From NCBI RefSeq assembly GCF_003313505.1, contig NZ_QMHO01000007.1:170359-230031 (forward strand): DNA of 59,673 nucleotides. The letters run 5' to 3'. Position numbers and translations under genes: made by a program. The notes beneath the pieces are model-generated. The model was not told the DNA's origin and did no database searches. It saw only the letters and a list, made by a program, of their open reading frames with translations. This document shows, piece by piece, positions 17,677 through 27,513 of this stretch. This stretch comes from Pedobacter nanyangensis (GTDB lineage: Bacteria; Bacteroidota; Bacteroidia; Sphingobacteriales; Sphingobacteriaceae). Every line of letters starts with the position of its first letter. The first letter of the stretch is position 1.

Positions 17677-18378
17677 ATGGATTCATTATCGAAGTTAGAC
17701 CAAGTTAAAACAACCCCATGGGCCGGCGGTCGTTCGCCGTGGTCGGTAGAGTATGGTAAAATAATGATGTGGTTTTTCTTGTTGTCGGATGCCTTCACAT
17801 TCTCATCGTTATTGGTTTATTATGGAGCGCAAAGATTTAGCAAGTTTGCTTGGCCAGATCCGGATTTGGTTTTCCAGTCTATCCCAGGTTTCGCAGCCCA
17901 CGGCTATCCTTTGGTTTTCGTAGGTATAATGACTTTTATATTGATCATGAGTTCTGTAACCATGGTATTAGCCGTAGAAGCAGGACACAGAGGATCTAAA
18001 AAAGAAGTAATTTGGTGGATGGTAGCAACCATCATCGGGGGGTTCATGTTCTTGGGCTGTCAGGCTATCGAGTGGACTCACTTACACCACGAAGGTTTCT
18101 GGTGGGGCCAAATCCCTAAAGAATTAGGACATTTCTTTGAAGGCGAAGTCTCCGCAGTATCTGCACAGCAGTTTGCCAACCTGTTCTTTACCATCACGGG
18201 TTTCCACGGTTTCCACGTATTCAGTGGGGTGGTCATCAACATCATCATTTTATGTATGGTCATTAACGGTACTTTCGAAAGACGCGGACATTACTTAATG
18301 GTTGAAAAAGTAGGTTTATACTGGCACTTTGTAGACTTAGTTTGGGTATTCGTATTTACCTTCTTCTATTTGGTTTAA
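17677..18378 (+). CDS. Cytochrome c oxidase subunit III, second copy
   Basis: The 233-residue subunit III homologue has five membrane helices. Signatures are WFFLLSDAFTFSSLLVYY, the EWTHLHHEG segment, FFTITGFHGFHVFSGV and the C-terminal GLYWHFVDLVWVFVFTFFY. It is longer than the preceding copy in the loop between helices. The two paralogues differ enough that they are not a recent duplication. Confidence 0.93.
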   Translation: MDSLSKLDQVKTTPWAGGRSPWSVEYGKIMMWFFLLSDAFTFSSLLVYYGAQRFSKFAWPDPDLVFQSIPGFAAHGYPLVFVGIMTFILIMSSVTMVLAVEAGHRGSKKEVIWWMVATIIGGFMFLGCQAIEWTHLHHEGFWWGQIPKELGHFFEGEVSAVSAQQFANLFFTITGFHGFHVFSGVVINIIILCMVINGTFERRGHYLMVEKVGLYWHFVDLVWVFVFTFFYLV

Positions 18379-18399
18379 TTAGTTTTAAAGATATTTATC

Positions 18400-18756
18400 A
18401 TGTCAGAACATCACACACATACATCAGAGGAGCACGGTCACGGAGAACATGCTTCAATGTCTAAAGGCAAAATTTGGAAAGTGTTTTTCATCCTTTTGTT
18501 CATTACCGTAATTGAGTTTATCATTGCATTATGGGCAATCCCTGGAGGACATATGTCGCAATCGGTTGGCAACTATGTTTACATCTTTTTAACCTTGTTA
18601 AAAGCCTTTTACATTGTGGCCTATTTCATGCACCTTAAGTACGAGAAACTGGGATTGCAATTATCGCTAACCGTTTCTTTCGTGTTTATCATTTACTTTA
18701 TTGTACTGATGCTGATTGAAGGCGGTTACCTTCATTTGCACATGCCTAAGGTATAG
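18400..18756 (+). CDS. Cytochrome c oxidase subunit IV family protein
   Basis: The 118-residue protein has a His-rich N-terminal tail (HHTHTSEEHGHGEH) and three membrane helices, typical of the prokaryotic subunit IV (CtaF/CoxD-like) family. The YIVAYFMHLKYEK motif is characteristic. It is a small accessory subunit without cofactors, co-directional with both subunit III genes. Confidence 0.88.
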   Translation: MSEHHTHTSEEHGHGEHASMSKGKIWKVFFILLFITVIEFIIALWAIPGGHMSQSVGNYVYIFLTLLKAFYIVAYFMHLKYEKLGLQLSLTVSFVFIIYFIVLMLIEGGYLHLHMPKV

Positions 18757-18802
18757 ATGCACGATACGCTCCATCCGAAATTATAAATGATCGAAAAACC
18801 GG

Positions 18803-19507
18803 ATGAAATATAATCATACCAAAAAAATATTAATCCTGGTCACCATATTAGCGGTACCAGGATTTTTATATTATTTACTTCAGGACAAGGGTAAGAACCG
18901 GTACAAACCTTTACCTATTTATGGTCCAAAAGTGGTTGCGTCAACCTTCCATTCTGTAAGAGGAAAGCAAATTCCAGACACCATTTATCACCTAGTGGAT
19001 GATTTTGCCCTGACCAACCAAAACGGCGATACCATTACTTTAAAAACCTGGCAGGGCAAAGTGGTTGTACTTAACCTCTTTTATACGCAAGTTAATTCTG
19101 ATGGTGCGAAAATATCCATGAAAGCCATGCAAGGCTTTAACGAAATGTACCAAAACAATCACATGGTGCATTTGGCAAGCATTAGTGTAGATAGTAAGGA
19201 TGATCTTAAGGCGATATCCAATGCTGCCAAAGCCCAAAATGCAGTTGCGCAAAAATGGGATTTTCTGAAAGGCGATACCGCAACCCTGAACAAGCTGGTA
19301 AAAAGATCACTATTGCTTGATGCAGTAGACAATAGTACACCTACTGAAAGAAAATTTATCTATAGTAGTAAAATAGTACTGTTAGATTCTCAACATCGCA
19401 TTAGGGGTTTCTACGAAGCCAGCAACCAGGAAGCCTTATCTAAATTAGACGACGAAATTAAGGTGCTCATTGCCGAAGAACTCAGAAATATCAAAGACGG
19501 TAGGTAA
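18803..19507 (+). CDS. SCO1/SenC-like protein lacking all cysteines
   Basis: The 234-residue protein has an N-terminal membrane anchor (about 9-26) and a thioredoxin-like SCO fold: DDFALTNQNGD, then WQGKVVVLNLFYT, SISVDSKDD and SSKIVLLDSQHRIRGFYEAS. SCO proteins deliver copper to the CuA site of subunit II with a CxxxC pair and a distal His. Here the CxxxC position reads YTQVNSDG (about 94-101), the protein has no Cys at all, and the usual His before the last strand is Tyr (FIYSSK). Copper delivery by the known mechanism is therefore unlikely. Its place in the oxidase cluster argues for a retained assembly or structural role. Confidence 0.85.
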   Translation: MKYNHTKKILILVTILAVPGFLYYLLQDKGKNRYKPLPIYGPKVVASTFHSVRGKQIPDTIYHLVDDFALTNQNGDTITLKTWQGKVVVLNLFYTQVNSDGAKISMKAMQGFNEMYQNNHMVHLASISVDSKDDLKAISNAAKAQNAVAQKWDFLKGDTATLNKLVKRSLLLDAVDNSTPTERKFIYSSKIVLLDSQHRIRGFYEASNQEALSKLDDEIKVLIAEELRNIKDGR

Positions 19508-19561
19508 TTAACAGTTCTCAATAAACAATTCAACGGGCTAAATTTAGCCAACTATTAATTT

Positions 19562-20107
19562 ATGAAAATGGAAAATACGGTAGAACAAAAATATAACAGG
19601 TGGATCGTGATCCTTTCGGTAGCTGTTCCGCTAGTAGTGGCTTTGTTATTTGGCGTTAATTTAAAGAAGTTGGGTTATGATGTACAACCACTGAGCTTTT
19701 TGCCTCCCATTTACGCTACCATTAATGGCATTACGGCAGTGGTATTGCTAGTGGCGGTTTGGGCCATTAAAAATGGGAAACGTAAGCTGCACGAAAACCT
19801 GATGAAATTTGCCATCGTATTATCAGTGTTATTTTTAGGAATGTATGTAGCTTATCACATGACTTCCGACTCTACAAAATTTGGTGGCGAAGGAGCCATC
19901 AAATACATCTATTACTTCATTTTAATAACGCATATACTACTGTCTATCATCATCATTCCATTTGTATTGATTACTTATGTGAAAGCATTGGCACAACGTT
20001 TTGATAAACACAGAAAGATTGCGAAGATCGCTTTTCCAATGTGGCTCTATGTAGCGGTTACCGGAGTGGTGGTTTATCTGATGATTTCTCCTTATTACAC
20101 GCATTAA
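19562..20107 (+). CDS. DUF420 membrane protein, CtaM-like oxidase assembly factor
   Basis: The 181-residue protein has five membrane helices. It matches the DUF420 pattern, with His residues in helices (MYVAYHMTSDSTKFGG and YFILITHILLSI). The Staphylococcus member CtaM is needed for heme-copper oxidase activity, and the position at the end of the oxidase cluster fits that role. Translation may start at 19562 or at the second Met three codons on. Confidence 0.85.
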   Translation: MKMENTVEQKYNRWIVILSVAVPLVVALLFGVNLKKLGYDVQPLSFLPPIYATINGITAVVLLVAVWAIKNGKRKLHENLMKFAIVLSVLFLGMYVAYHMTSDSTKFGGEGAIKYIYYFILITHILLSIIIIPFVLITYVKALAQRFDKHRKIAKIAFPMWLYVAVTGVVVYLMISPYYTH

Positions 20108-20240
20108 TTTTCTGCATAAGCAACGCCTAACCGTTTACCGAACGGCAAACTGAAATTTTAACGCTCGATTTTGTAAAAAATCTATAGCTTTTTGCTATAA
20201 TTCTTATCTTAGAACATAGCAACTATAATCATTCAGAAGT

Positions 20241-20831
20241 GTGGGTAAAGAAACTGTAGAAAGTATACAACTAATGTTGGAAAAAGGCAATGCCAGGGCC
20301 TTTACAGATTTCTATAGCCAATATTTTAAAAGATTGTTGATCGAAAGCGATAAATATGTAAAAGATATTTATGTAGCGGAAGAAGTAGTGCAAAATGTTT
20401 TCCTTAAAATATGGGAACGGTCCGAGGATCTTACCGAAATCAAATCCATCAAATCGTATTTATACCGTTCAGTCATTAATGCTTCCATCAATTACGTAAA
20501 CAGGCAGCGGAATTTAGAGCAACACCACCAAAAAATAGTAGACGAATTTACGGAAGACCAAGCTGAGCAACTGGATGAAGAGAATGAATTGATTGTACTG
20601 TTATTTGACGAAATTGAGAAGCTGCCACCGAAATGTAGGGAAATCTTTAAAATGAATAGATTTGAACGCTTAAAATACCGTCAAATAGCCTTAAAATTAG
20701 ATCTTTCCGAAAGAACTGTTGAAAATCACATCGCCAATGCGTTAAAACTTTTGAGAGAGGCTATGCTCAAAAAAAGAAATGTGGAAATTGGCAGCTCTAC
20801 AAGGTTATTTCAGCTTTTATTCTTTTTTTAA
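20241..20831 (+). CDS. ECF-type RNA polymerase sigma factor (FecI-like)
   Basis: The 196-residue sigma-70 family protein starts at GTG (20241). Region 2 covers about residues 15-90, with FYSQYFKRLLIES and AEEVVQNVFLKIWE; region 4 covers about 125-180, with LPPKCREIFKMNRFE and the HTH LKYRQIALKLDLSERTVENH. It sits immediately upstream of a FecR anti-sigma gene and a SusC receptor with an STN domain, the standard cell-surface signalling arrangement. It probably directs transcription of the downstream susCD genes on substrate binding. Confidence 0.93.
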   Translation: MGKETVESIQLMLEKGNARAFTDFYSQYFKRLLIESDKYVKDIYVAEEVVQNVFLKIWERSEDLTEIKSIKSYLYRSVINASINYVNRQRNLEQHHQKIVDEFTEDQAEQLDEENELIVLLFDEIEKLPPKCREIFKMNRFERLKYRQIALKLDLSERTVENHIANALKLLREAMLKKRNVEIGSSTRLFQLLFFF

Positions 20832-20898
20832 AAAAAAGTTCGTGGATAACTAGGGGTTTTTGGTGAGGTATTTGTCATAGCGTTACTAAACAAACAAA

Positions 20899-22122
20899 AT
20901 GACTAACCAGCCAGAAATACTTGCGTTAATTGCAAGGCATTTGGAATATCCAGATGACTTAGCGTGTAAAGCCCAAGTTGAGCAATTTCGTAAACATTCA
21001 GCCGAAAATGAGGCTTTCTACAACAGCGTAGAAAAAGTATGGCGTTTGTCTGGCAAAGCAGCTCCGTTGGCTAGTTTAGATCATCATCAAGCAGCGGAAA
21101 GGTTTAGTAAGAGATTAAATAAGCAAAGACAAAATCTTCCAACTAAAAAAACTAAGCTTTCTCGTACTACCGTATTCCTTAGATGGGCCGCCGCTGCAGT
21201 GGTTTTATTGGCCCTAGGTTCGGTCATCTATTTATACTCTGGAGGGAAGTCGCTATTTCACAAGCAACGTACTTATGCTTCAGATGCTGCGCCGGGAAGT
21301 AACAAAGCTATTTTGGTATTGGCCAATGGTCAAAAAATTTCCTTAAGTGATATCAACAACGGCGATGTAGCCAAAGAGGCAGGCTTGTCTATCACAAAAA
21401 CCGCCGACGGACAACTGGTGTACAACATTGTTGACGATAAATTAGGCGGAGCTGCAAAAGAAGACACGTTTAATACCATTGAAACCCCAAAAGGAGGAGT
21501 TTGGCAAATTAAACTGCCTGATGGCTCGTCAGTATGGCTCAATGCCGCTTCGGCGCTGACCTATCCGCTTTCCTTCGCAAAAGGGAAAAAACGCTTGGTT
21601 GAATTAAAAGGGGAGGCCTATTTTGAAGTTTCAAAAGACAAAGATCATCCTTTTATCGTTAAAACGGCCAAACAGGAAGTTGAAGTACTGGGAACAAGTT
21701 TCAATATCAATTCCTACGCTGATGAGAGCGAAGTAAAAACCACTTTGTTGGAAGGCAGCGTGAAAGTAATGCCCTATTTGGCAGGACAACAGCCAAACAT
21801 CTTAAAACCTGGTGAACAAGCTGTACTTAGTGCAAGAGGTATCAACATCAAAGAAGTTGACGCTGAAGAATCTATTGACTGGAAAAACGGCTATTTCATG
21901 TTCAACAATGAAAAACAGGAAAACATCATGCGCAAAATTGCCAGATGGTACAACGTGCAGGTGGAATATGCCGACGCTAGCGCTAAAGATGTGATGTATT
22001 ACGGAAGCATTAGCCGTTTTGAAAACGTATCGAAGGTACTGAGAAAATTTGAACAGACCGGAGAGGTGAGATTTGAGATCCACAAAAACAAAATAACCGT
22101 TTATAAAGAAACTGGGCAATAA
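20899..22122 (+). CDS. FecR-type anti-sigma factor
   Basis: The 407-residue protein has a cytoplasmic N-terminal domain that would bind the sigma factor, one membrane helix (about 91-112) and a periplasmic FecR domain (TPKGGVWQIKLPDGSSVWLN, then GEAYFEVSKD and VEVLGTSFNI). The C-terminal DUF4974-like domain (YFMFNNEKQENIMRKIARWY) ends the protein. It transmits the state of the outer-membrane receptor to the sigma factor encoded 67 bases upstream. Confidence 0.93.
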   Translation: MTNQPEILALIARHLEYPDDLACKAQVEQFRKHSAENEAFYNSVEKVWRLSGKAAPLASLDHHQAAERFSKRLNKQRQNLPTKKTKLSRTTVFLRWAAAAVVLLALGSVIYLYSGGKSLFHKQRTYASDAAPGSNKAILVLANGQKISLSDINNGDVAKEAGLSITKTADGQLVYNIVDDKLGGAAKEDTFNTIETPKGGVWQIKLPDGSSVWLNAASALTYPLSFAKGKKRLVELKGEAYFEVSKDKDHPFIVKTAKQEVEVLGTSFNINSYADESEVKTTLLEGSVKVMPYLAGQQPNILKPGEQAVLSARGINIKEVDAEESIDWKNGYFMFNNEKQENIMRKIARWYNVQVEYADASAKDVMYYGSISRFENVSKVLRKFEQTGEVRFEIHKNKITVYKETGQ

Positions 22123-22224
22123 TATTGCTCGCATTAATCAACAAAATCAACAAACCGAACAAACTATTCAACATGAAACAAACTCAACAAACTTAGCCCC
22201 GCCATTTCCACGTCAAATACAAAA

Positions 22225-22257
22225 GAAAAAAGAGGTGCTCGTAACACCTCCTTTTCT
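22225..22257 (+). terminator. Hairpin between fecR and susC
   Basis: AAAAGAGGTG pairs with CACCTCCTTTT (one bulge) around CTCGTAA, followed by a T-rich stretch. It may terminate the sigma/FecR transcript, separating regulator from receptor expression. Confidence 0.55.
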
Positions 22258-22379
22258 TGTATCTGTTTAACCCGTTCCTAAAATATTGGCGTATCAAGGA
22301 ATCATTTTATTGGATTAACCGCAAAATCCCAACGGTGCTTGGCACCGTGTGGCGAAGCTGCAAAAAAACAGACTATCAA

Positions 22380-25300
22380 ATGTATAGAAATTACACCAAA
22401 ATTCTATGTAGGTATTTTGGCTACCTACCAAAATTTTTATTGATCATGAAATTAGTTACAGTAGTATTGCTTGTCTCCTTTCTTCAAGTAAGCGCTGCTT
22501 CCTACGGGCAGTTGGTAACTATTAGAGAAAAGAAAGCAACTTTAGAGAAAGTTATTAAGGAAATTAAAAGGCAGGCCGGTTACGACGTGTTGGTATCTAC
22601 CGACAAAATGAAGAGTAACACCATGGTAAATGCGGGCTTTAATAACATTTCTGTGGAGCAGGTGATGGATAAGATCCTTGATGGAAAAGATTTAACCTAT
22701 TCCATTGAAGACAAAACGATTCTGATTAAGCCTCGGGAAAAATCGTTCTTCGAAAAAATTGTCGACTACTTTGCCGCTATCAAGATTACCGGCGTGGTAA
22801 AGGACAAAAAAGATGGGCTGCCCATGCCTGGCGTTAGTATTACCATTAAAGGAACAACCACTACGGTAGTTACCAATGATAAAGGGGAGTACCAAATTAC
22901 GGCAGCAGAAGACGCTGTGCTGGTTTTCAGGTTTATTGGCTACAAAACCACAGAAATTGGCGTTAATGGCCGAACCAAGATCGACCTCTCTATCGAAGAA
23001 GATGCCAGCGAACTGAAAGAGGTAAACATTGTTTCAACCGGATTTCAGAACATCAATAAAAAGCTGTTTACCGGCTCTGCAACCAATATTAAAGGTAGCG
23101 ATGTAAAGCAAGATGGTATCATTGATGTTAGCCGCATGCTGGAAGGTAAAGTAGCAGGTGTTTCGGTACAAAACGTGTCCGGAACTTTTGGTACTGCACC
23201 TAAAATCCGTGTACGTGGGGCAACTTCAATATCTGGTGAAAACAAACCCCTGTGGGTTGTTGACGGAATCGTGCTGGAGGATATCGTAAACATATCTAAC
23301 GACCAACTTTCCAGTGGCGATGCGCTAACCTTGTTAGGCTCGTCTGTGGCAGGCATCAATGCTGATGACATTGAAAGCTTTAATATTTTGAAAGACGCTT
23401 CTGCAACAGCACTTTATGGCGCAAGAGCAATGAACGGCGTAGTGGTAATTACCACCAAAAAGGGTAGAGCCGGAAATAATAATATCTCCTACAGTGGTAA
23501 CTATTCAACCTTTTTGAAACCTTCGTACGATCAATATAACATCATGAATTCAGCCGATCAAATGTCGGTGTATGCTGAGGTTTTAAGAAAAGGAGGCTTG
23601 GACGCCAACATTGTGAACGGCAAAAATGGCGGTGTATTTGTAAAACTGTACGAGCAAATTAATCTGTATAATTCCACTACTGGTCAATTTGGGGTAGAAA
23701 ATACGCCCGAAGCAAGAGCAGCCTTTCTGCAAAAATATGCCAGGGCCAATACAGACTGGTTCGATTTGCTATTCAGAAATTCCTTTGTACAAGAGCACTC
23801 ACTTTCATTCACATCGGGCTCCGAAAAATCACAGCATTATTTTTCATTAGGATATTATGACGATAACGGCTGGAGTATTGCCGATAAGGTGAAACGTTAT
23901 ACCATGAACATCAGGGGTAACTACAATATCTCACCCAAAGTAACCGCGGGTATATTGGCCACAGGTTCTTATAGGCAACAACGCGCTCCAGGAACGCTGG
24001 GACGTACAAATAACGTGGTTGAAGGTAAATATGAAAGAGATTTTGATATCAACCCGTTCAGCTATGCCCTAAACACCACACGTACCATGCGTATGTATGA
24101 TGATAACGGCAATCTGGAATTCTACAAACTTAACTATGCTCCTTTTAACATCAAGAACGAAACCGAAAACAACTACATTGATCTTGATATGTTGGATTTG
24201 AAAGTGCAAGGTGAATTAAATTACAAATTCCTAAAGGGATTTGAGTTTAAGTCATTAGGTTCAATGCGCTATGTGAAAACAACAAGAGAGCATAAAATTA
24301 CCGAGTATGCCAACATGGCCCTGGCCTACAGATATGCGCCAAACTCTACCATCAGGGAAGGCAATATCTTTTTCTACAGGGATCCGGATAAACCACAGGA
24401 AGTAGAAAAGATATCGGTGTTGCCGCAAGGAGGTTTCTACAACAGAAATGATGATAATTTGTTGAATTTCAATGTCAGGAACCAAATTCAATACGACAAA
24501 ACAATTGGCGACCACACCTTTGGAGGTTTTGTTGGCCAGGAACTGAAATTTACCAACAGACAAAATAGTTTTAACAACGGTTACGGTTATCAATACGATA
24601 AAGGTGGCGTGCCTTTTACAGATTATAGGATCATTAAGATGCTGCTAGAAGCAAACTATAATTATTTTGGCATGGACCGTTTCTACGATAGGTTTGCTGC
24701 TTTCTTCGCAAATGCAAGCTACGCCTATCAATCAAAATATGTAATCAATGGTACGTTCAGGTATGATGGAAGTAACAGGATGGGCGAGTCTAGAACCGCC
24801 AGATGGTTACCTACCTGGACCGTGAGTGCTGCCTGGAATGCCTCGGAAGAAGACTTTATTAAAAATATCGACCAAATTTCCTACTTAAAACTAAGAACCG
24901 GTTACGGTTTAACGGCAAGTATGGGTAGCGCCCGTAACTCTTCTGTTTTATTGACCAACAGTACAACCTTAAGACCTAGACTATCAGAAGTGGAATCGAG
25001 GATTGTATTAGATGGTTTGGAAAACTCTCAACTGACTTGGGAAAAACAATATGAGTTTAATGCCGGTTTAGATTTGGGCTTGTTTAAAGATAAACTTTCA
25101 GTTAATATAGATTTTTACCACCGAAACGGATTTGATCTGATCGGTCCTTTCCGTACTTCGGGAATCGGCGGCGAATTTACCAAATACGCCAACTACGCCG
25201 ACATGAAATCTAGAGGTGTTGAGTTTACGGTAAGCGGAAGGGTAGGAAATCCGACAGGATTGCAGTACACGCCAACATTTACCTTTGGCTACAACAAAAG

Positions 25301-26036
25301 CAAAATCGTTAACCTAAAAAATACCTCCCGAATTTACGACCTGGTAAGACCAGAAGGTGGTGCTTTAGAGGGCGGCCCGGTTAGAGGATTGTATTCCATC
25401 AACTTCCAAGGGCTAAACTATTTGGGTGTGCCCACTTTCGTTGATGAAAACGGTAATGTTTCTAACAGCGTTTACGTGCAAAGCCAAAACCCAGCTTATT
25501 TAACCTATGAAGGTTCTGTTGAACCTTTAATTACCGGCGGTTTAACCAATACCATCAAGTATAAAAACTTTGTACTTACGGCATTTGTATCTTATCAAAC
25601 AGGTAATAAAATCAGATTGAACAACGCCTATTCTGTAAATTATGATGACACAGATGCCATGCCAAGAGAGTTTTTGGATAGATGGACCTTGCCACTGGAC
25701 GAAACCGTGGTGAATAGCCCGTCCGTAGGTGATTACCTGTTAAGGAAATCACTTTCTGGAAGCTATCCTTACACTGCCTTTAACTATTCTTCTGAAAGGG
25801 TGGCCGATGGATCGTTTGTAAGGTTAAAGCAAGTTTCTCTGAGCTACAACCTACCGCAGATGCTCATGAAGAAGATCGGGTTAAATAGTGCATCTATCAA
25901 ACTACAGGGCAATAACATCTGGCTAATTTATGCCGATAAAAAGCTTAAAGGACAAGATCCGGAATTCTTTGCTTCGGGTGGTGTAGCTATACCAGTTCCG
26001 AGACAGTACACATTATCATTAAAAATTGGAATATAA
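22380..26036 (+). CDS. SusC/RagA-type TonB-dependent receptor with STN domain
   Basis: The 1218-residue product starts at MYRNYTKILCRYFG; the open frame extends 41 codons upstream, but into the terminator hairpin. A signal segment ends near AASYGQ, then comes an STN domain (TLEKVIKEIKRQ and following), a carboxypeptidase-regulatory-like domain (ITGVVKDKKDGLPMPGVSI), the plug (VDGIVLEDI, ILKDASATALYGARAMNGVV) and a beta-barrel ending in LSLKIGI. It imports a ligand captured by the SusD partner. The STN domain links it to the upstream ECF/FecR pair. The substrate cannot be told from sequence; no glycan-active enzyme lies nearby. Confidence 0.95.
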   Translation: MYRNYTKILCRYFGYLPKFLLIMKLVTVVLLVSFLQVSAASYGQLVTIREKKATLEKVIKEIKRQAGYDVLVSTDKMKSNTMVNAGFNNISVEQVMDKILDGKDLTYSIEDKTILIKPREKSFFEKIVDYFAAIKITGVVKDKKDGLPMPGVSITIKGTTTTVVTNDKGEYQITAAEDAVLVFRFIGYKTTEIGVNGRTKIDLSIEEDASELKEVNIVSTGFQNINKKLFTGSATNIKGSDVKQDGIIDVSRMLEGKVAGVSVQNVSGTFGTAPKIRVRGATSISGENKPLWVVDGIVLEDIVNISNDQLSSGDALTLLGSSVAGINADDIESFNILKDASATALYGARAMNGVVVITTKKGRAGNNNISYSGNYSTFLKPSYDQYNIMNSADQMSVYAEVLRKGGLDANIVNGKNGGVFVKLYEQINLYNSTTGQFGVENTPEARAAFLQKYARANTDWFDLLFRNSFVQEHSLSFTSGSEKSQHYFSLGYYDDNGWSIADKVKRYTMNIRGNYNISPKVTAGILATGSYRQQRAPGTLGRTNNVVEGKYERDFDINPFSYALNTTRTMRMYDDNGNLEFYKLNYAPFNIKNETENNYIDLDMLDLKVQGELNYKFLKGFEFKSLGSMRYVKTTREHKITEYANMALAYRYAPNSTIREGNIFFYRDPDKPQEVEKISVLPQGGFYNRNDDNLLNFNVRNQIQYDKTIGDHTFGGFVGQELKFTNRQNSFNNGYGYQYDKGGVPFTDYRIIKMLLEANYNYFGMDRFYDRFAAFFANASYAYQSKYVINGTFRYDGSNRMGESRTARWLPTWTVSAAWNASEEDFIKNIDQISYLKLRTGYGLTASMGSARNSSVLLTNSTTLRPRLSEVESRIVLDGLENSQLTWEKQYEFNAGLDLGLFKDKLSVNIDFYHRNGFDLIGPFRTSGIGGEFTKYANYADMKSRGVEFTVSGRVGNPTGLQYTPTFTFGYNKSKIVNLKNTSRIYDLVRPEGGALEGGPVRGLYSINFQGLNYLGVPTFVDENGNVSNSVYVQSQNPAYLTYEGSVEPLITGGLTNTIKYKNFVLTAFVSYQTGNKIRLNNAYSVNYDDTDAMPREFLDRWTLPLDETVVNSPSVGDYLLRKSLSGSYPYTAFNYSSERVADGSFVRLKQVSLSYNLPQMLMKKIGLNSASIKLQGNNIWLIYADKKLKGQDPEFFASGGVAIPVPRQYTLSLKIGI

Positions 26037-26046
26037 AAGCATAGTC

Positions 26047-27495
26047 ATGAAAAAATTATTTAGTTATATACTTACGGTGAGCTTTATTGTTTCCACAACA
26101 GGTTGTAAGAAATTTTTAGAGCATGCACCCGATCAGAGAACCCAATTAAACAGTCCACAAAAAGTCTCTGAGTTACTGGTAACCGCTTATAGCGCCGGTA
26201 ATTATGTGTTGGCGGCCGAGTCGATGTCTGATAATGTTTCTTTTGTAAATGCTACTGGAAACAACGTTCCAGCTAACTTCGATTCTTACTTTTGGAATGA
26301 TATCAGGGCAATTAACCAGGATTCTCCTACCTATTTTTGGACCAACACCTATCGGGCAATTTCAGTAGCCAACCAAGCTTTGGATGCCATTAAGAAAGCC
26401 GCTGATCCGGAAAATTATCAGGCCCAAAAAGGAGAGGCCTTGGTAGCTAGGGCTTATGGTCATTTGATGTTAGCCATATTTTTCTCGAAACCTTATGATA
26501 AGGCAACCGCAGAAACAGACATGGGCATTCCCTATGTTACCGAGCCAGAAAATATCGTGCTTAAAAATTACGAACGCAAATCGGTAGCGTACACCTATGC
26601 CCAAATCCAGAAAGATTTAGATGAAGGGATCCCTTTGATTAAGGATAATCTATATACCGTACCGGCCTACCATTTTACCAAGAAAGCCGCTTATGCCCTT
26701 GCAGCCCGTTTTTATCTTTTCAAGAAAGATTACGACAAGGTAATTGAGTGCGCCAACTTGGCTTTTCCTGCAAATAACTTTGCCGATAACCTGAAACCTT
26801 GGCCTTCGTACGGCAGTATGCCAAGCAGCACCGAGATAGGAACCGCCTTTACAACGGCATCAACGCCAGGTAACCTGTTATTGATACAAACCACCTCGTG
26901 GTTAAACAGGTACTACAACAGGGCGGTTTTCGCTTTCTCTCAAAACCGCTTAAACAGTATCACCGCCCCTATGGGAATTAATTTTTCGGCATACAGGAAG
27001 TTCTCCTTCTCAAGCACCTATTATTTTGTGCCCAAGTACGCCGAGCATTTTGTAAGAACAAGCATTAACGCCAACACTGGTACGGGCTATATCATGCAGC
27101 CGTCGTTAACCACCGAAGAACTATTGTTGAACAGGGCAGAGGCCTATATCATGAAGGGACTTTATGCAAACGGCGTAACCGACATCAACACATTGTTGAG
27201 TAAACGAATCACCAATTATACTTCGGCCAATGGTGTAACTGATGCAAAGGTAAAAGCATATTACAGCAATTTGCCAAATGAGCAGGCCATGTACACCAAT
27301 GCAATTTTAGACTTTAGAAGGGCAGAATTTGTACATGAGGGCATACGCTGGATGGATATTCTTAGGCACAAGCTTCCGGTGGTCCATGTTTATGAAGACG
27401 GATCATCAAAGGAATTAAAGGCTGATGACCTAAGAAGACAATGGCAATTACCTGATGAAGTTTTGCTTTCAGGAGTACAAAAAAATCCAAGATAA
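26047..27495 (+). CDS. SusD/RagB-type nutrient-binding lipoprotein
   Basis: The 482-residue surface lipoprotein starts at MKKLFSYILT, just after the susC stop; an in-frame start at 26026 overlaps susC and would displace the signal peptide. The lipobox ends at TTGC. SusD features are AYGHLMLAIFFSKPYDKA and the TPR-like helices, and a C-terminal LLNRAEAYIMKG followed by DFRRAEFVHEGIRWMDILR. It captures ligand for the preceding SusC barrel. Confidence 0.95.
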   Translation: MKKLFSYILTVSFIVSTTGCKKFLEHAPDQRTQLNSPQKVSELLVTAYSAGNYVLAAESMSDNVSFVNATGNNVPANFDSYFWNDIRAINQDSPTYFWTNTYRAISVANQALDAIKKAADPENYQAQKGEALVARAYGHLMLAIFFSKPYDKATAETDMGIPYVTEPENIVLKNYERKSVAYTYAQIQKDLDEGIPLIKDNLYTVPAYHFTKKAAYALAARFYLFKKDYDKVIECANLAFPANNFADNLKPWPSYGSMPSSTEIGTAFTTASTPGNLLLIQTTSWLNRYYNRAVFAFSQNRLNSITAPMGINFSAYRKFSFSSTYYFVPKYAEHFVRTSINANTGTGYIMQPSLTTEELLLNRAEAYIMKGLYANGVTDINTLLSKRITNYTSANGVTDAKVKAYYSNLPNEQAMYTNAILDFRRAEFVHEGIRWMDILRHKLPVVHVYEDGSSKELKADDLRRQWQLPDEVLLSGVQKNPR

Positions 27496-27513
27496 CATAA
27501 AGCCTAATTGAAC

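Noticed and set aside
22172..22195. Seven-codon leader peptide with ACTCAACAAACT words upstream of susC
   Set aside because: The ATG frame is very short, lacks a regulatory structure tied to it, and looks like a chance product of CAA-rich sequence.
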